Source: Symbiodinium natans (taxonomy: Eukaryota > Sar > Dinophyceae > Suessiales > Symbiodiniaceae). Taken from it: a stretch of DNA of 64,000 nucleotides. The notes beneath the pieces are model-generated. The model was given only the letters and a program-made list of their open reading frames with translations. It had not been told where the DNA came from and did no database searches. Shown piece by piece: positions 24,301 through 37,346 of this stretch. The stretch spans positions 1 through 64,000 of the forward strand of contig CAJNDS010000192.1 in assembly GCA_905221605.1 (NCBI GenBank), read 5' to 3'. Within the stretch, counting starts at the first letter, position 1, and the number at the start of each line of letters is the position of its first letter. The position numbers and the translations under genes were made by a program.

Positions 24301-25571
24301 CTCCCGCCGACGACCGAATCTATAGGACTCTTCGTCTTTTGGAAACGGTGTAGGCATCATGGGCTGGCCGGGCAAGTACCCTTGTCCGGGGATTCTATAG
24401 GACAGCCAAGTTCTGTTTCCTAGGCTTGGCGGCACGTAGTGCCAGAACCCTCCCACAAGGTGGGAAAGCCCTTGGTCCTTGCTGAAACCCAAGGCATATC
24501 CTCTTCGCAGGGTCTCCCGCACCCGACCCCCCCTCCCCCGCGGGCTCGCGGGCTCGCGCATGCAGGCCAACAAAGGGGCGTAGAGTACCGACATCTTTCT
24601 ATTCGCATAATATACATACAGACGAAGGGAGGTTAAACGTTCATGGCCGGAAGAAGCTATATGTATTGCAAGTTATGCTTGGCGCAGGACGAGTACTGGA
24701 ATTGCGAAAGTACTTCAATGGGCAAGATAATATATTTTCGATCCTTAAGGGGGTTGTCGGTGCGAAGCAAGGGTGTGGCAGATAGCCTCGCCTCTTAGGG
24801 GGTTGTCGGACAAGAAAAAGTATTGCAGATATCTTGGTGTTCTAATTGTCGATCTCTTACGGGGTTGCCTGTGCTGCAATCAACAGCATATCCTGAAGCC
24901 GAGTGTGGTGTGTAGGTATGTGAACGCAGCTTGCAGCTATCTCAAGTCTTTCAAGATGCAGTCACGTCGAAAACAAACGCACTTTGGCGAGTCCCCCCCA
25001 CCCCAAGAACGGCAGCCAGCCACCGAAGCCTATCCTCATGATTTGGGAGAAAAGGTGACCTTCTCGAAAAACAGGTTTATGGGCCACTTCAGCGTGTTTC
25101 AGACACAGTCGCGGCACGTGGCAGAGATTTCGGACATTGAAGGTTCTATGTTCCGGGTAGCGCAGCGGCGAGACCATAATGTTTCTATAATCTCCCGTGA
25201 ACGAACTGGCGGATCGTTTGATATCGTTCGCACGTTGCTGTGTGGAGGTGGGCGAGGCGCTGGGACTCCATGTCACGCACAAGATCATGGAAATTGCACG
25301 GAGGACTCACGGAGGAGGTGGACGAGTCTTTGCGCTTGCATCCGCCTTCAAAACAATCCTGATGAGGGGTCCTTTGCAGACCTGTCTGATCATTTGTCGC
25401 CCATGTGGCGCTGGCTCCCGAGGACAAAAACTCGCTTGAGCACTGACTAACGCCAGCCCTTTGGATGTTTCAGGCGCTCTTCGCATGAGGTGATTGGCCT
25501 GAATCTCGAATTTGCAGTGTGCCTGGGTCCATCTGCCAACATAGTTTTTTTTCGCGCATAGGTGCTGACTC

Positions 25572-25880
25572 ACGATGACAGGCCTGTCCTGTGCGTTTTG
25601 CTGCGTAGTACTGGCTGGTGCCGCGGAGGGTGCTTGAGCGCGTGGGAGGTCGGGGGTCCTGAACTTGGCTTATCCTCGCCCGGCTGCCGGGCTCAGAAAC
25701 CAAAAGAAACCAAGGTCGCCAACAAACGACAACACAATGACAACGCAACACCACGAGCATAAATGGGGTGGGGGACGAACAGTGCACCACTACAGGAAGT
25801 GCACGGACCATGGAGCCACCTGCCATAGGGGCCAGCAGCGTTTTCAAGATGTACTTGGGTCATTGAAAAGGGAGTGAAGC
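25572..25880. repeat. REP-1 copy
   Basis: Copy within sub-unit S2, between the D and E parts. The core is cgcccggctgccgggct and the ctacaggaagtgcacgg stretch is at about 25790. Confidence 0.7.
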
Positions 25881-27273
25881 GGTGTCTGTCCTTTTCGTTG
25901 CAAGGCTCATGACGCAAGATCTGTCCAAAGGGCACGGACCTAAGCCCACGCACTCCCCTCCTGCCCTGCGCTGCTTAACCAACAGAAAGCACAGCCCTCC
26001 TCCCCGACTCTGGGACGCTACCGCCTGCTAACTCTTGAAGCCCCTAACCCCAAATAGAAACTGCCAGAACTGAGACGTCTGGCTGGAAGGTGATCGGCAT
26101 CGGTTTGGTGCTGGAGCGCATCATGAATTACGTTAGGGCTGGCGTGGGCTTGACGGTGTAGGAGTTCGGGCACTGGGCTTGGTCTATCTTGCCTCGGCTC
26201 AGACAAAAGCACAACAACAAATGAGACCAAGTCCCGCGCCAGATTCGATTTGGAAGATCCGAGGTCTGTATCAGTGCTACTTAGCGCTTTTTGACTTCAG
26301 TACTGTCTATGCGGAAAGCTGACGTCTGCCTCTACAGCCCGCAGGGCTTCACAAAACGGGCTCGCTTAAGACGTCTTCTGTGATATTTCCACAGCGGCCC
26401 AGCCTGGGCTCCAGAACCTCCGATGGCGTTATTCGCCAGCTTCAGCTCCTGTGCCGGGAGGGGGTTGTAGGAATGCGAACTTGTGGCATCTCAGAGCTCA
26501 GAGAAGAGGCGGCCGCACGGCGATTTTGAGGCTTGCTGCTGCCCTGGGCTTCAGCTTCGGGGCGATTCAGATCGAGGCTTCGCGACAGATATCTCGCACT
26601 GCACCGCCTTGAGGTTTTTTCATGAAGTCAACAGGACGTGATGACTGTGCACAAGCTATGCCACCATATCCCTCCAAGATGCCTTGCAAGTTGACCTGAC
26701 CGACCACGGATAAAAACTATCGTTATCGTTGTGATACCCCATGCTTTGCAACGCGAGGTGCTGCCTTCTGCGCTTTCGGCACTGCGCACCACCTGTCCCA
26801 CCCTAAACGCAATGACGCAGCTGCCCCCACTGCGCAGGCAAGCTTGGCAAATCTGAGGACTGATGGCCGACCCTTCGCGACATCCCACGCGACTCAAAAC
26901 CAAGGGTGGCTTCCGGGAGTGCCTCAACTGGAAGCTCCTTATTGGACCCTCTCAGCCAGAAACCCTAAACATCCCGAAGCCCGAAACCGATGAGGAATGT
27001 GGCAGCCGCCCATGAACCCACAGCTTCGACAGAGGCTCCAAGATCCCTTTCAAACTTCGGGGGGGAAGATTCCTTCAACTCGCGGTGTTTAGGGTTCAGG
27101 GCTTTATAGGGTTTGGAGAGAATCCTACAGCTATTTAAGGAATTTTCCTTGCTTAAGGGTTTTTGAGCTATCCTTCACATTTGATCAGTCAAACCCGAAT
27201 AGCATGCCGCTCCCAAGCAGAGCTCCCCGGCGACCTTTACAAACTTTCCGGCGGAGACCGGCAACTGGCGGTC

Positions 27274-27816
27274 CTCGATGTTCGGGAGAGCTTTCAGTGC
27301 GTCTCCCAGGGCCTCCACACACAAGGCAGCTTAGGGAGAGCGAGGCCCAAGCTAAGGGAAAACTTGCGCCAAACGGGTCTTGGAAGTTGGGAGGGCCATG
27401 TCCCGGACTTTGACTCGTCACAGTCCGAGTCTCTCATGAGGACTCCGCATGAAATGCTTTTTGTACGCACTTAAGACGGAACAGGCAGTGCACCTGCACC
27501 GAACAAATCCCAACTTGATCAACTCCAGGCCTGCGTCCCCACATCGCCGAAGCCATTGTTGTCCAGGCATAGGTCTCGTAGGCCCTTGTGGTCTGCCAGG
27601 CCCTCGGCGATGGCCTGCGCACACGCAGAAGTGCACCTTCGGCCTTGAAACTTGCAACTTGCCATCACGCCGCCGGATGTCCAAAATGTCTTCAGGGCCT
27701 GCCGACTCCAAACCTTTTCCCCCTCCCAAGGCCTGGAGGCCGCTGTCGCCGATGCGATTGCCGAACAGATACAGCACCCGCAGCGAGGAGTGGCCGCCCA
27801 AACCAGCTCCAAGGGC
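27274..27816 (-). CDS. LRR module L2
   Basis: Exon a is 27816-27733 (LRVLYLFGNRIGDSGLQ) and exon b is 27614-27531 (AIAEGLADHKG, LRDLCLDNNGFGDVGTQ), with a partial exon c from 27312 (ALGDALKALPNIED). Donors are CAG^GC and the a-b intron is 118 bp. Exon a differs from L1 at one residue only, W to Y on the exposed face of the beta strand. This is the LRR module nearest to gene-head copy 2, which lies upstream on the same strand. Confidence 0.75.
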
Positions 27817-28219
27817 CTCCGCAGACGACCGAATCTATAGGACTCTTTGTCTTTTGGAAACGGTGTAGGCATCATGGGCTGGCCGGGCCAGTACCCTTGT
27901 CCGGGGATTCTATAGGATGGCCAAGTTCTGTTTCCTAGGCTTGGCGGCACGTAGTTGTAGAACCCTCCCACAAAGTGGGAAAGTCCTTGCTGAAACCCAA
28001 GGCAACCCCCCCTCCCCCGCGGGCTCGCGCATGCAGGCCAACAAAGGGGCGTAGAGTACCGACATCTTTCTATTCGCAAAATATACATACAGAGGAAAGG
28101 AGGTTGAAAGTTCATGGCGGTAAGAAACTATATGCTTGGCGCAGGACGAGTATTGGAATTGCGAAAGTACTTCAGTGGACAAGATCTCTTATCTTCGATC
28201 CTTAAGGGGGGCCAACCCC

Positions 28220-28440
28220 TCACTTGTGACCATAAAATCTTCTCACTTGTGACTGTTTTTTTCTCTCACCTGTGACTATAAAATCTTCTCACTTCTGACC
28301 GTTTAAAGCTCACTTACGACCATGAATTCTAAAAAACACGCAGCTCCCGCGCGAGAGGGGTCAAAAACTCACTTGCGTCTATTTTTTTGGGGGGGTGGCT
28401 CACTTGTGACTATTTTTGTAGTCACAAGTGAGTGTTGATT
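28220..28440. repeat. CACTTGTGAC repeat cluster with hairpin
   Basis: At least six copies of ctcac[t/c]tgtgac-like words, some followed by ataaaatcttc. It ends in a perfect 14-bp inverted repeat, 28399-28412 against 28419-28432, with a six-base loop tttttg. A two-copy remnant lies at 42525-42555. Confidence 0.75.
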
Positions 28441-28832
28441 TTGGGGATTTTGCTTTGGCATTTCTAGCAGATGGACGGAGGCTCGTCTCTGCGGAGCTTG
28501 GTCCGGGCTTCTCCCGGTGGCCCCTCCTAAGGTCCTGATGCCTTCCTGCACGGCTCGAGCCTTCACAGGGGGTTATGGCCTGATTGGCTGGATTTGGCCA
28601 TCCACATGTTTGCTCGTGAATGGACGCCCTGGTCTGCTGGTCTTTCGTTTTCTCCAGTGACGTGTCGCAGCCTCCTTGCTGGAAATCCATGCCGATACCC
28701 TACTGCAACCTCGCCGCAGACCATGGATACCCACATGCATCCACAGGCCACCGCAACAAAAACAACTTTTCAAAATGCTTCAAGGTGCGCGCAGCTTTTG
28801 CCCATCGTTTGAAGTCTATAGACCTCTTCCTC

Positions 28833-29110
28833 AGCTAGCTCCATTGAGAAGCCGCCACAACTAAGATGGAGGACCAGCATGAAAGTTTCCTCCGGTGCGT
28901 TTTGCTTTTGAGTACCGGTTGGTGCTTGACTGCGTCGTAGTTTGGGCCCTGGGTTTGGCCAGCTGCCGGGCTCAGAAGGCAAAATCACCGAAAAAGACAG
29001 AAACACAATAACAGTGCACCGCTACAGGAAGTGCACGGACCACGAAGCAACCTGCCTCATCCCCGAGAGTCTAGATGCAACTTGTCGAGTTTTCGGCATG
29101 ACGCAGTGTC
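28833..29110. repeat. REP-1 copy
   Basis: Unit 2 equivalent of the first copy. The hairpin core is shortened to agctgccggg, so the left stem is lost. Confidence 0.7.
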
Positions 29111-29909
29111 TTGTCTCAGTCGTTTACATTGATTCCGAGTTTTTGCAAGACTCTGCAATTACTTAATTGTGCGGGAGATTGGCTCCTGCCACTGGAAAGC
29201 CCCCTCCCAAACGTTTCGAGGGCTTCCACACGACGTCAGATCTCGAGAGGACACGCAAGCCCAAAGCGGCACCCTGCATCCCGTAGAATGTGTAAATGCA
29301 GTCTCTTAAGAAGTCAGATCTCTTTTTGTTCCAGCCCTCCCGCGCGATCACGGCAAAACGCTTTGGATGAGTATTTGCAAGCTCCATGCAGCAAATCCCG
29401 ATAGAAATTGTCTCTGACCACATGCATCCACATGCCGCCTACAAGAGCCTCCTGAACACGTTCTGTGCACTTTCTCCTTTGCCCAGCACCCACTCCTCTC
29501 ACCCCCCGGGCCCGTTTTAAAAAGAGGTGGGGACTGGGCGCCGAACCTATTTGGGCTCCAAGAAGTTTGTCCAGTCTAGCCGCCACTTTTCAAACCCAAC
29601 GCTTCAGCAAATCTTCAGACTAAAGTTTAAAACACGATCTTCGTTTCAAGGCTCAGCCTCCGAAATTTGGCAATGAGTCGTGCAGTCTACAAAAGGCCCG
29701 GGGCTTGGGCTTCCTGCCTTCTTGTAGATCTTTCATACCCCGCCAGCGGTGGGTCTACACCGCACCACCCTCAGTTGGAACCCGGCTCCCCTCAAGAAGA
29801 AGCGCCCACGAAAATCGGGAAGGACACCGCAGAGAACCCGACCCCGCCACTTTTGAGAGGCGGCCACACTTCGGGAGAGGCAGAGCAGGCGGAGCGGGTG
29901 CGCCCCCAC

Positions 29910-31734
29910 CTCGGCCTCTGCGTCTCCGAAGCCGGAGTATATCAGCTTCAGCTGCCGCAGGTGGCTCCAGGGCAGCGCCCGCACCAGGGCCTGGCGCGGG
30001 GAGAACAAAAAAGGAAGCTGCATAGGGCTTATTCGGAGCTCATAAGCCTTACAAAAAAGTCTTGTAGGATTTGCAGGGCCTTTATGCGATTTTCCTGCAA
30101 TTTAAGAAAGAAAGGAATGGGAGGCTCGGGGCATGCTCTGCAGGGGGGCGCGCGCTCTCCTGCCTGGAAGGCCTCGCCGGTCAGCTCGCTGTTGGCCACT
30201 GCCACCTCCTCCAGCCGCTCGTAGTGCGGCAGCGCCCGGGCCAGCACCTGGACCTGGGCTTCGGGCAGGTGCGCCAGAACCAGCCCCGTGGCCTCGGCCG
30301 CCTTCTCCCGAAAGACCTTGGCCTGGAGCTGCAGCACCGGCTCCAGGTCCGACCGGTGGGTGAACTTCAGGGTCCCCCTCTCCGCTTCGGCGCGGAACTC
30401 CGAGGGCGCCATGGGCGCCTCTGAGTTCCGGCCTTCGCGGAAGGGGATCCTGATGCTCTTCCAGGGGCAGTCACGGGCCAGCGACCACTGCACCTCCGCC
30501 CTGCACCAGCCGCGCTGCAGGTACGGCGTGCTGTTCCGGTGCAGCTGCGGGCAGGGCGGGCTGCAGCCGAAGTGGCATCCCGCACCGCAGCTACCTGTCT
30601 CGTCGGTGTCCCGCAGCTCGGCCAGCGCCACATCCGTCACGGCGTTGTCGGGGAGGTAGAAGACCTTAGCGGTCCCAGGCAGCTCGGGCCCGGGCCGGTC
30701 GTGGAGGCCCGGCGTCAGGTCCTCGATCCTTAGCGACCAGGTCGTGTTATGGGCGTACAACAGGTGCATGTTGGCCATGCCCTTCGCGAAGTAGACGTCC
30801 TGACGGAAGCGCATCTGTAGGCATCGCAGGCCCTCATGTCCCCACGAACCCCCCCCTCAAGAGAAAGCAACGCAGAAAAAGCCACAAAAACGACGCATGG
30901 CTCAACTCTACACTCAGCCCTGTCCAAGCCCATCCTGCTCTTCAGTTCTTGGGAATTGGTACAGAGACATGTAATCCACAAAGATGGCCGCCTGGCACGT
31001 GTCCGCATTTGGCGCTGCACTTTACTCACATGCATCTAGCCATGATCTGAAAGGCTTCCTAGGGGTGTGGAGGCGGCAGGCAACAAGCTGCTCTCAGCTG
31101 GGCCGTTTCAAAGAGCAGCTTTTTGGGAGCCTCAGGGCATCTCAGGGCTCCACTCGCACATGCGAAATGACCTTCCCTACCTTGCAAAAAAAATGTGTTC
31201 CGAGCAGTGCCCAGTTGCGCCTCCCAGTCCTTGGCGAGGTTCTGGGCCGGGGCGATCTTCTGCAGGATCTTCGCGAAGGTGTCAAGTGCTTCTACCAGCA
31301 CTCGCAGCCTCAGGCGCTGCAGCGGAAGTGACAACAGAAGAGGAACTAGTCTCTTCAAAATCAGACAAAGGGATGGCTACTGCACACAGTTTACAGTTAC
31401 AGATTGCGAACCTGAGCCACTGAGCTGGGGCTCCCTGCTGGAACCTGGCCACGTCCGGGATCTCGCGGCTCTCCCACGAGTGTGAGAGAGCCATGACCGA
31501 GAAGCGGTGGGTCCATTCCACGTGGCCACCTGGCAGCTTCGCCTCCAGCTCCTCCTGGGCCAGCAGAGCCGGGCGGCCGTCCTTGGTGCGCATCCCCTCG
31601 GCTTCCTGGCGCCGGGGCATGGTGCGGCCCTCTGCCAGGAGCTCCCGGAGGAAGTCGGCGCGGACGAGCCGCACCTTGGCATCCCGGCAGTAGGCCAGCA
31701 GGCCGCTCTTGTCGCGCAGGCTGTAGATGGCTAC
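29910..31734 (-). CDS. HET/TIR-like + LRR gene head, copy 2 (5 exons)
   Basis: Exons are 31734-31412, 31308-31181, 31014-30935, 30799-30164 and 29990-29910, identical in length to copy 1 (323, 128, 80, 636, 81 nt). No stop or frameshift is seen, so this is the best intact reference copy. The ALSHSWES, IFVDYMSLYQF, MHLLYAH and YLQRGWCR motifs and the CX3CX3CX3C cluster are all kept. Differences from copy 1 cluster in the two LRR strands: LEEVAVANSEL replaces LEVVEVDGSEL, and LRQLKLIYSGF replaces LRDLRLTDSGF. Reading continues on the minus strand towards the LRR exons at 27816-20111, which are the natural tail of this copy. The frame is also open upstream of 31734, to about 31884, but that extension is not conserved. 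Confidence 0.78.
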
Positions 31735-32488
31735 CTGCGCAGGCGCGGCGAGCTTGACAAGCTGGGGGCACTCAAAGTGCGAGGGTGTGTGACATGAAGC
31801 GATCTTGTGATGATTTCTGGAGACTGAGCTTGGGCGCTCATTAACGACTTGAATGGGCTTGCCCACATGAACACGATCGAACACTGGCTGCTAGAAGCTA
31901 TCACGTTTCTGGCAGAAGCAGCCCTTGGGGACTTGGTCGGAGCGACTCTCCCAGACAAGATGGCATACAATAGCAGCTTGCCGGGCGCGCGTCAGCGAAC
32001 TACTACACGAACCTGGCATAACCTATACTATACACATAAAGAAAAATTAGAACAACACATTGCAGCACCCGAGCCCATCCGTCGGTGCACAAGAGGGATC
32101 AGGGAAGCGGATGCGCAAGAACCCTAAAAATGCAGCCGCGCCGCCTCGGCTTTGGACTCCGGCTCCTATGAGGCTCCCAAAAGCTGCTCTCTGCAACCCA
32201 CTTGCTGCGCACACATCCCCGCAACTGCACCCGCAGCCACTGCAAAACCAGAACCGCCCTTCGTCCTCCTTGGCGGGCTCGGAGGGCTCGGCGGCTTCCT
32301 CGGCTCGGCTTCTTTAGCACATGCTCAGAAAGCGGCCCGAGTCCGCACTCCAAGAGAACCCTCCCTCTCGCAAGTGAATGAAAAAGAACCTGAATGAGGT
32401 CACGAACATCACGGCGAAGTCGAGCATCTACTGTTGGAATCTGCCATTGGATTCAGAGGGCATGTGATGCTTCATTCTTTCAACTCAC

Positions 32489-32595
32489 CGTCAAAGCCCA
32501 AGGGGCTGCCTCTGCAGGTCGATCGGCGGGAGATCCTTCCTTCACACCACCTCCAGATCCTTCCGGTGTTCGAAATGCCACAAGAAAAAGTGCTA
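32489..32595 (-). pseudogene. Decayed copy of the 34-codon exon
   Basis: Unit 2 counterpart of 3849-3950. KDLEVV is followed by an in-frame TGA and then an insertion, although LQRQ-coding sequence and a gtgagt donor can still be made out at the end. Unit 3 shows no clear copy, so this exon is not needed for the head gene in every unit. Confidence 0.45.
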
Positions 32596-32619
32596 TGTAC
32601 TTGTAGCCTTGTATAATCT

Positions 32620-32645
32620 TGTATATATATATATATATATATATG
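32620..32645. repeat. (TA)n microsatellite
   Basis: About 12 TA units downstream of the decayed exon at 32489-32595. Confidence 0.85.
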
Positions 32646-33734
32646 CGAATGATCCCTGATGCGAAAGTGCCCCGAAACCCTGAGCGAGCCCCCGGCCTGC
32701 CGCCTGGCTCGGGGCCTGCAAAGTCTGCTCGCGCAAGAAATCATCGCGCTTGCAACACCATGGAATACTGCAAGGCCTCAACTGTATACTCAGTGTTTGG
32801 GACCACGCAGGTTTTCCAAGGTACAGGCATTACACACGGCCTTCTCTGCAACTCTGGCCGGATCCGGCTTGGCGTGTCGCACCGGAAGCATGCGACAGTG
32901 TGTGGGCGCTGAACTACATCGAACATCATGATACGCAAGTATTCCCCCCCCCCCCCCCGCAATTCTAAAATTCGCCTCGGCCGGAAAATGTTAAAAACTA
33001 GGGGGGCCTAAACCCAAAAAAACCTGAAATCCGAAGCCTAAACCTCAAAGCCGAAGACGAGAGAGATGTGGTAGTTACTGCGACCTATAGGGTTTGGAGT
33101 TTGGGGTTTAGGGTTCAGTCAGAGCCTTGAGTCCTAAACCCTGAAAATCCTCTGAGCCTCAAGCCCAAAACCTTGTTTGAAAACCCTAACTCAAGGGCGA
33201 GGCCCTCCAACCATTCTCAAGCAGGTTTAGTATCGGGCTGGGTGCCGGGAGGGTCCGAGAAAATAGTGTTTCAAATTTGAGGGTGGGTTTTTTTTTTTTA
33301 AATAGGGGGAGGGGATTATGGCATAACCTTTCTCTGGCCTTTTGGGGGACTTTCGGGCTGGTGAGACGCGATCTGACCACTACATGCTTCAGCTTGGAGG
33401 TCTAACATAGGCCTATGAACTCCAGGGACCTGGGCTGCATCTCATGCTTTCCCCACAGAACACTCCCAAACGTATTGGTACCTTTCAACCCAGAGTTGCC
33501 GGTGAAGATCCCGCTTCACGCCATCGGATTTATTGCCAGGGTTGCTAAACGGGTGCCGGGTTTGTGAGGTTGCTGGGCAGAGCCACCTTTGCCTGGGAGG
33601 CTTCGCGGCGCGGGTCCGTCGAGGCACGCCCCATCCTCAGCTCCGGAAGGAATGAAACTTGGGAAGCTGGGATGCAGCTGCCGGTCAAGAAAGCCTCTCA
33701 AAATCCTGAAACACATAAACCCCCAAACCCCTAT

Positions 33735-33775
33735 AAGCCCATAAAGCCCATAAAGCCCATAAAGCCCATAAACCC
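33735..33775. repeat. (CCCATAAAG)n tandem repeat
   Basis: Four units of cccataaag, a variant of the telomere-like ccctaaa theme. Confidence 0.8.
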
Positions 33776-36485
33776 TAAACCTCTGTGGCCCCTATGAGGC
33801 TCCGGCTCTTTGGGCTGGGCCGGGTATCCCGCGGACTCTGACGTCCTCGGGCCGCCAGAAGTGGAGGAGTCATGGCGAGTTCGAACCTTTCTAGGATCTA
33901 GGTAGAGGGCTTTGAGGGTGTGACTACAAGGGGTTTCAGGGTCTAGGGTTGCAACTTAGAACTGTGCTGGTGAACCTACGAAGACGTCTCGTGTTCTCTT
34001 GCTTGGGGAGCGTGGAAGTACCCTCTTCTGAAGAGCTCTAGAACCACGAAAATGTGAATCTCGCTTCCTTCCTTCCCACCAAAAAAGCCCGGATAAGCTG
34101 CGCAGGGGCGTGTCAATTTCTTGCCCTGAAATTCAAGCCTGACGTGAAAGAGACGATAAGGGTTCAGTCGCCGCCTCAACTGCAAGCCCAAACCAGAGGC
34201 TCCGGCGAGGGCGATTTGGTGTCCTCCGTGGTGATTGCTTGGGTTTGAGGTGGTCCGTTCAGCTGGGGGTCAAGAGATCAACCGCGCAATCCTCCTGGGG
34301 CGATCCGGACATGGCCGCAGGCAAGTGAAGGCACCTAAGCAGGCTGATCTCGCGGATGATTTCGGGCACGTCCGAGAGAGCAATGCGGATTCCTCTTTGC
34401 AAATGAATCCTTAAGAAACTCTTAAGAACCCTCAGCCCAGGAACCTCAAACTATTGAGCTTGGGAGGTTGCACCTCAATGCAACTCTGCGGGCATGACAG
34501 CCGACGTCTAGGCTACAGTTGTTCCAGTAGAATGCGTAGTTTTGGGACGCTTTGAATATGAAAGTTACCTGGATTATTAGGTGATCCTCTTGGAAAGCAA
34601 TTCTTAGTGGCCCCAGTATTTTCATCTCCGCCTGAAATCGGGCTTGAGGATGGGCGCACGTCTCGGATCAGGAGACCATCTCGAAGCAGCTGGACATTGA
34701 GCGATCTGCAACACAGGCTCAGACGCGGGCGTGCGCGCAAAATGGATGTAGTTGCTGTTGGTCTCCTAGGCAGCTCAAGCAGGCAAGTCACTTCCGCGGT
34801 GCACAAAGCGGGCTTCCCCCAAACCCGCTGGGGTGCAATATGCAAGCGTCAGCGCCGCCCGAAAATCCTCTACGAGCTTAGAACCCTAAACCATCTGAAA
34901 CCTGAACCCTCTGAACCCTACAAACCTTCGAAGCCATGAATGTCACTATGCACTCTCGGCCCCGACAATCCTGCATACTTCTGGGACAGACCTCTGTAGG
35001 CTCAGATGCAGGACACAGCCAGCCCGGAACAACCCTGACCCCGAAACACCTTTCGCCGTAAACCCAAGAGCCGAAACCTGTACGGGGCCTATGAGCACCA
35101 GCACAGAATTCACGGGTTCTACCCTACAGCCCTCTCAAGCCTGTGCCAGAGAGCACACTCTCGCAGCTTCTCACCCCACTTCAACGCCACTCAGTGCAAA
35201 AGGGGGGGCTCAGGAACCCGGAGGCCCAGAGGTACGAGAAGCACGACATGCCCTAAGAGCCCAAAGCGCGCGCCTCGCAGGTGCCACGCGAGGGGGCCGT
35301 CTGTCTGGGACTATGGCAGTGGACAGGTCGCCGAGACCAAGGGATGAGGCTCGGAGTTGCTACGTATATATATATATATGTATATGGTGGACTTTCACGC
35401 AGAAATCTGCAGGGTGGATAAGGAATTTGCACAAGGACTCAGGACTTCAGAAGGTTTAGTGATAGTGGTTTAGGAACCCGAATGCGTGCAAGATGCAGAT
35501 GAAGATATCTCAAGACGATTCGAATGCAGATCCTTTCCGGCACCGTGCTAGAGATCGTGTGGCTCCGAGCGTAGTGACTTCGGAACCGCTGCCGGCAGGA
35601 CTTAAACTTGAAGCAGCCATTTGCAACTTACGCTTCAAAGGGCTCCTATCTGCTCTAGTCTGCCTGCAGGTGTAGATCTCTGGTGCATGTGGAGAATGGT
35701 GCGGCAAGCTCCTGAGATGCTGGAACTCCGAACGGCTGCGGAGGCGGCAGGCAAGTCAGTCATGGCATGATGCCCTGTAGCCAAACCACGAGAATCAAGA
35801 AGCTTACCGCAGGAGAACATGAAGGCCTCTCATGCATGCATCCGGTTCTATAAGGATGGACTGTGAACACAAGCCGAGGGTAAAAATGGGGCCCTGTGGA
35901 AACTACCAGTTGATCTCGTGCGCACTTGCCTCAAACCCTATTTAGACTCAAAGGATCAAAATCTGCACAACCCCGGAACCCCCTAAACACCCAAGCCCTG
36001 TAAACCCTCAATGCCCTACTCCCCTGGTTCTTGGTAGGGAATTATTAAAGAATCAGGGCCCTCTCTATACCCTTTGAGGGAGTAGATAGGGTACCTCAAC
36101 CCCTCAGTCTCTACGAAGAACCAGCCAGTACTTTGCACTTCAGGCTCTGAGACACCCTGCTTCGGGCTCGAGAGAAGTGGGAGGCTTAAGGTGGCAAGTC
36201 GGGGGGGGCCTTAGGGTCCGGATATTTAGGGGACTTTCCAGGGTTTTTAGGGGTTTAGGGCTTTTTTTTTTGGTCTTGGGTTGAGAGTTGGTTGCTGAGT
36301 TTGTCATGGGCACTCGTTGAGGCTCCTCATGGCTTGGCCCAGATCATCCTGCTTCTCATATACGGCGAGATTTTTTTTTGGGCATTCGGCAGCCTCGTGC
36401 GGTCCGGATTCAGCCATTTGAAGAGGCGAACCAGTTAAATGCTCACTCCTCTAGGATGGTGTCCTGGGGCCCAGGAGATAGGAGG

Positions 36486-36516
36486 GAGGAGAGAGAGAGA
36501 GAGAGAGAGAGAGAGT
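36486..36516. repeat. (GA)n microsatellite
   Basis: A run of ga dinucleotides inside the dispersed repeat that carries (AGAGACAG)n in unit 1. Confidence 0.85.
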
Positions 36517-37280
36517 GAGTGAGAGAGATTCGCCCTGCAAACTCTAAGTGTACGGCGTCTATACAAGTCTTCTACAGTACAGTACAATAGTCTAAAAAAC
36601 TACCCATCTGCTATGCCAAACAAGCAACACCTGTCGCGCATCCTCACGCCCCCTCACCCTCTGAGTCTTCCTCTGTCGGCAGTGTCATTCTTTCCATACC
36701 ATTCCCCAGGCCTGAAGTACCGAAAAACGAGATGCCCTTATGCATGTATGCATGTATGTATGTATGCCTGTGTGCGCTTGTTTCATACAATACACCTGCT
36801 GCAGTGGACCTATATTGCAACCATAGGAGACCTGAACACAATCAAATAGAAGACCAAAAATGTGGGTTTACGAAAATAGGTGACCCCAAATAGTAGGATC
36901 CCCCCCCCTTTCTTCAGGACCCTCATAAGGTACCCCCTTCATAATCGTAAACCCCCCAAATCGCCATATACAGCCTCTACTCACATGTGCCCGGTTCCAT
37001 CTCCAGGGCTCCTCCACAGCCACCACGCGTGCCGGCCTCGCTGGGACGAAGCTTCGCGATCTAAGGGAGCTTGTAGAGGGATTGAAATGGAGATTCTAGG
37101 GTTGAAAAAGGGATGTATATAGGAATTCATGTAGGGCTTACAGGATTTACAGAGGGTTGTTTGAGGGATTGACGGGGTTCATGCAGGGATTTGGGGGGTC
37201 TAGGAGGCATCTAGAATGGGTCGCCCGCAATCCCACATCTGGTTTGGGGTCTCGGGTTTCGGGTTTCGGATTTCGGGCTT

Positions 37281-37346
37281 AGGGTTTAGGGTTTAGGGTT
37301 TAGGGTTTAGGGTTTAGGGTTTAGGGTTTAGGGTTTAGGGTTTAGG
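37281..37346. repeat. Perfect TTTAGGG array
   Basis: About nine uninterrupted TTTAGGG units inside the C block of unit 2, preceded by related tttcggg words. Confidence 0.9.

Larger units (their letters stand above)
22230..24600. repeat. LRR sub-unit S1 (REP-1, E, LRR)
   Basis: A REP-1 copy, then part E (22640-23430, containing ctgccagaactgagatgtctggc), then LRR module L1. The ends share tails such as gggctcgcgcatgcaggcc at about 24540. Confidence 0.65.
24600..28200. repeat. LRR sub-unit S2 (D, REP-1, E, LRR)
   Basis: Part D (24600-25530, with tatgtattgcaagttatgct and aaacaaacgcactttggcga), then REP-1, part E (25880-26740), and module L2. L1 exon a to L2 exon a is 3516 bp. Confidence 0.65.
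21..28800. repeat. Macro-repeat unit 1 (28.8 kb)
   Basis: The stretch beginning with the motif gaagtctatagacctcttcc near position 31 recurs in the same orientation at about 28811 and 53531. It is followed each time by the same ordered blocks: REP-1, the HET/TIR-like gene head, a variable middle, the C block and the LRR sub-units. The boundary is arbitrary because the array is tandem. This unit has the longest middle, with about 900 bp of degenerate telomere-like DNA and large microsatellites, and two LRR sub-units. Confidence 0.85.
32650..36960. other. Variable middle of unit 2, no gene recognised
   Basis: Unit 2 replacement for the longer unit 1 middle. It contains poly-C, (CCCATAAAG)n, (TA)n at about 35363, (GA)n, and short ccctaaa fragments; reading frames are short. 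Confidence 0.5.

Noticed and set aside
24600-24840. Zinc-finger-like peptide (YCKLC) in part D on the plus strand
   Set aside because: The short frame stops soon after, lacks the second histidine pair, and is not kept in all five copies.
28399-28432. CRISPR array or bacterial terminator
   Set aside because: The repeats are short and irregularly spaced with no spacers, and nothing else in the window is prokaryotic.
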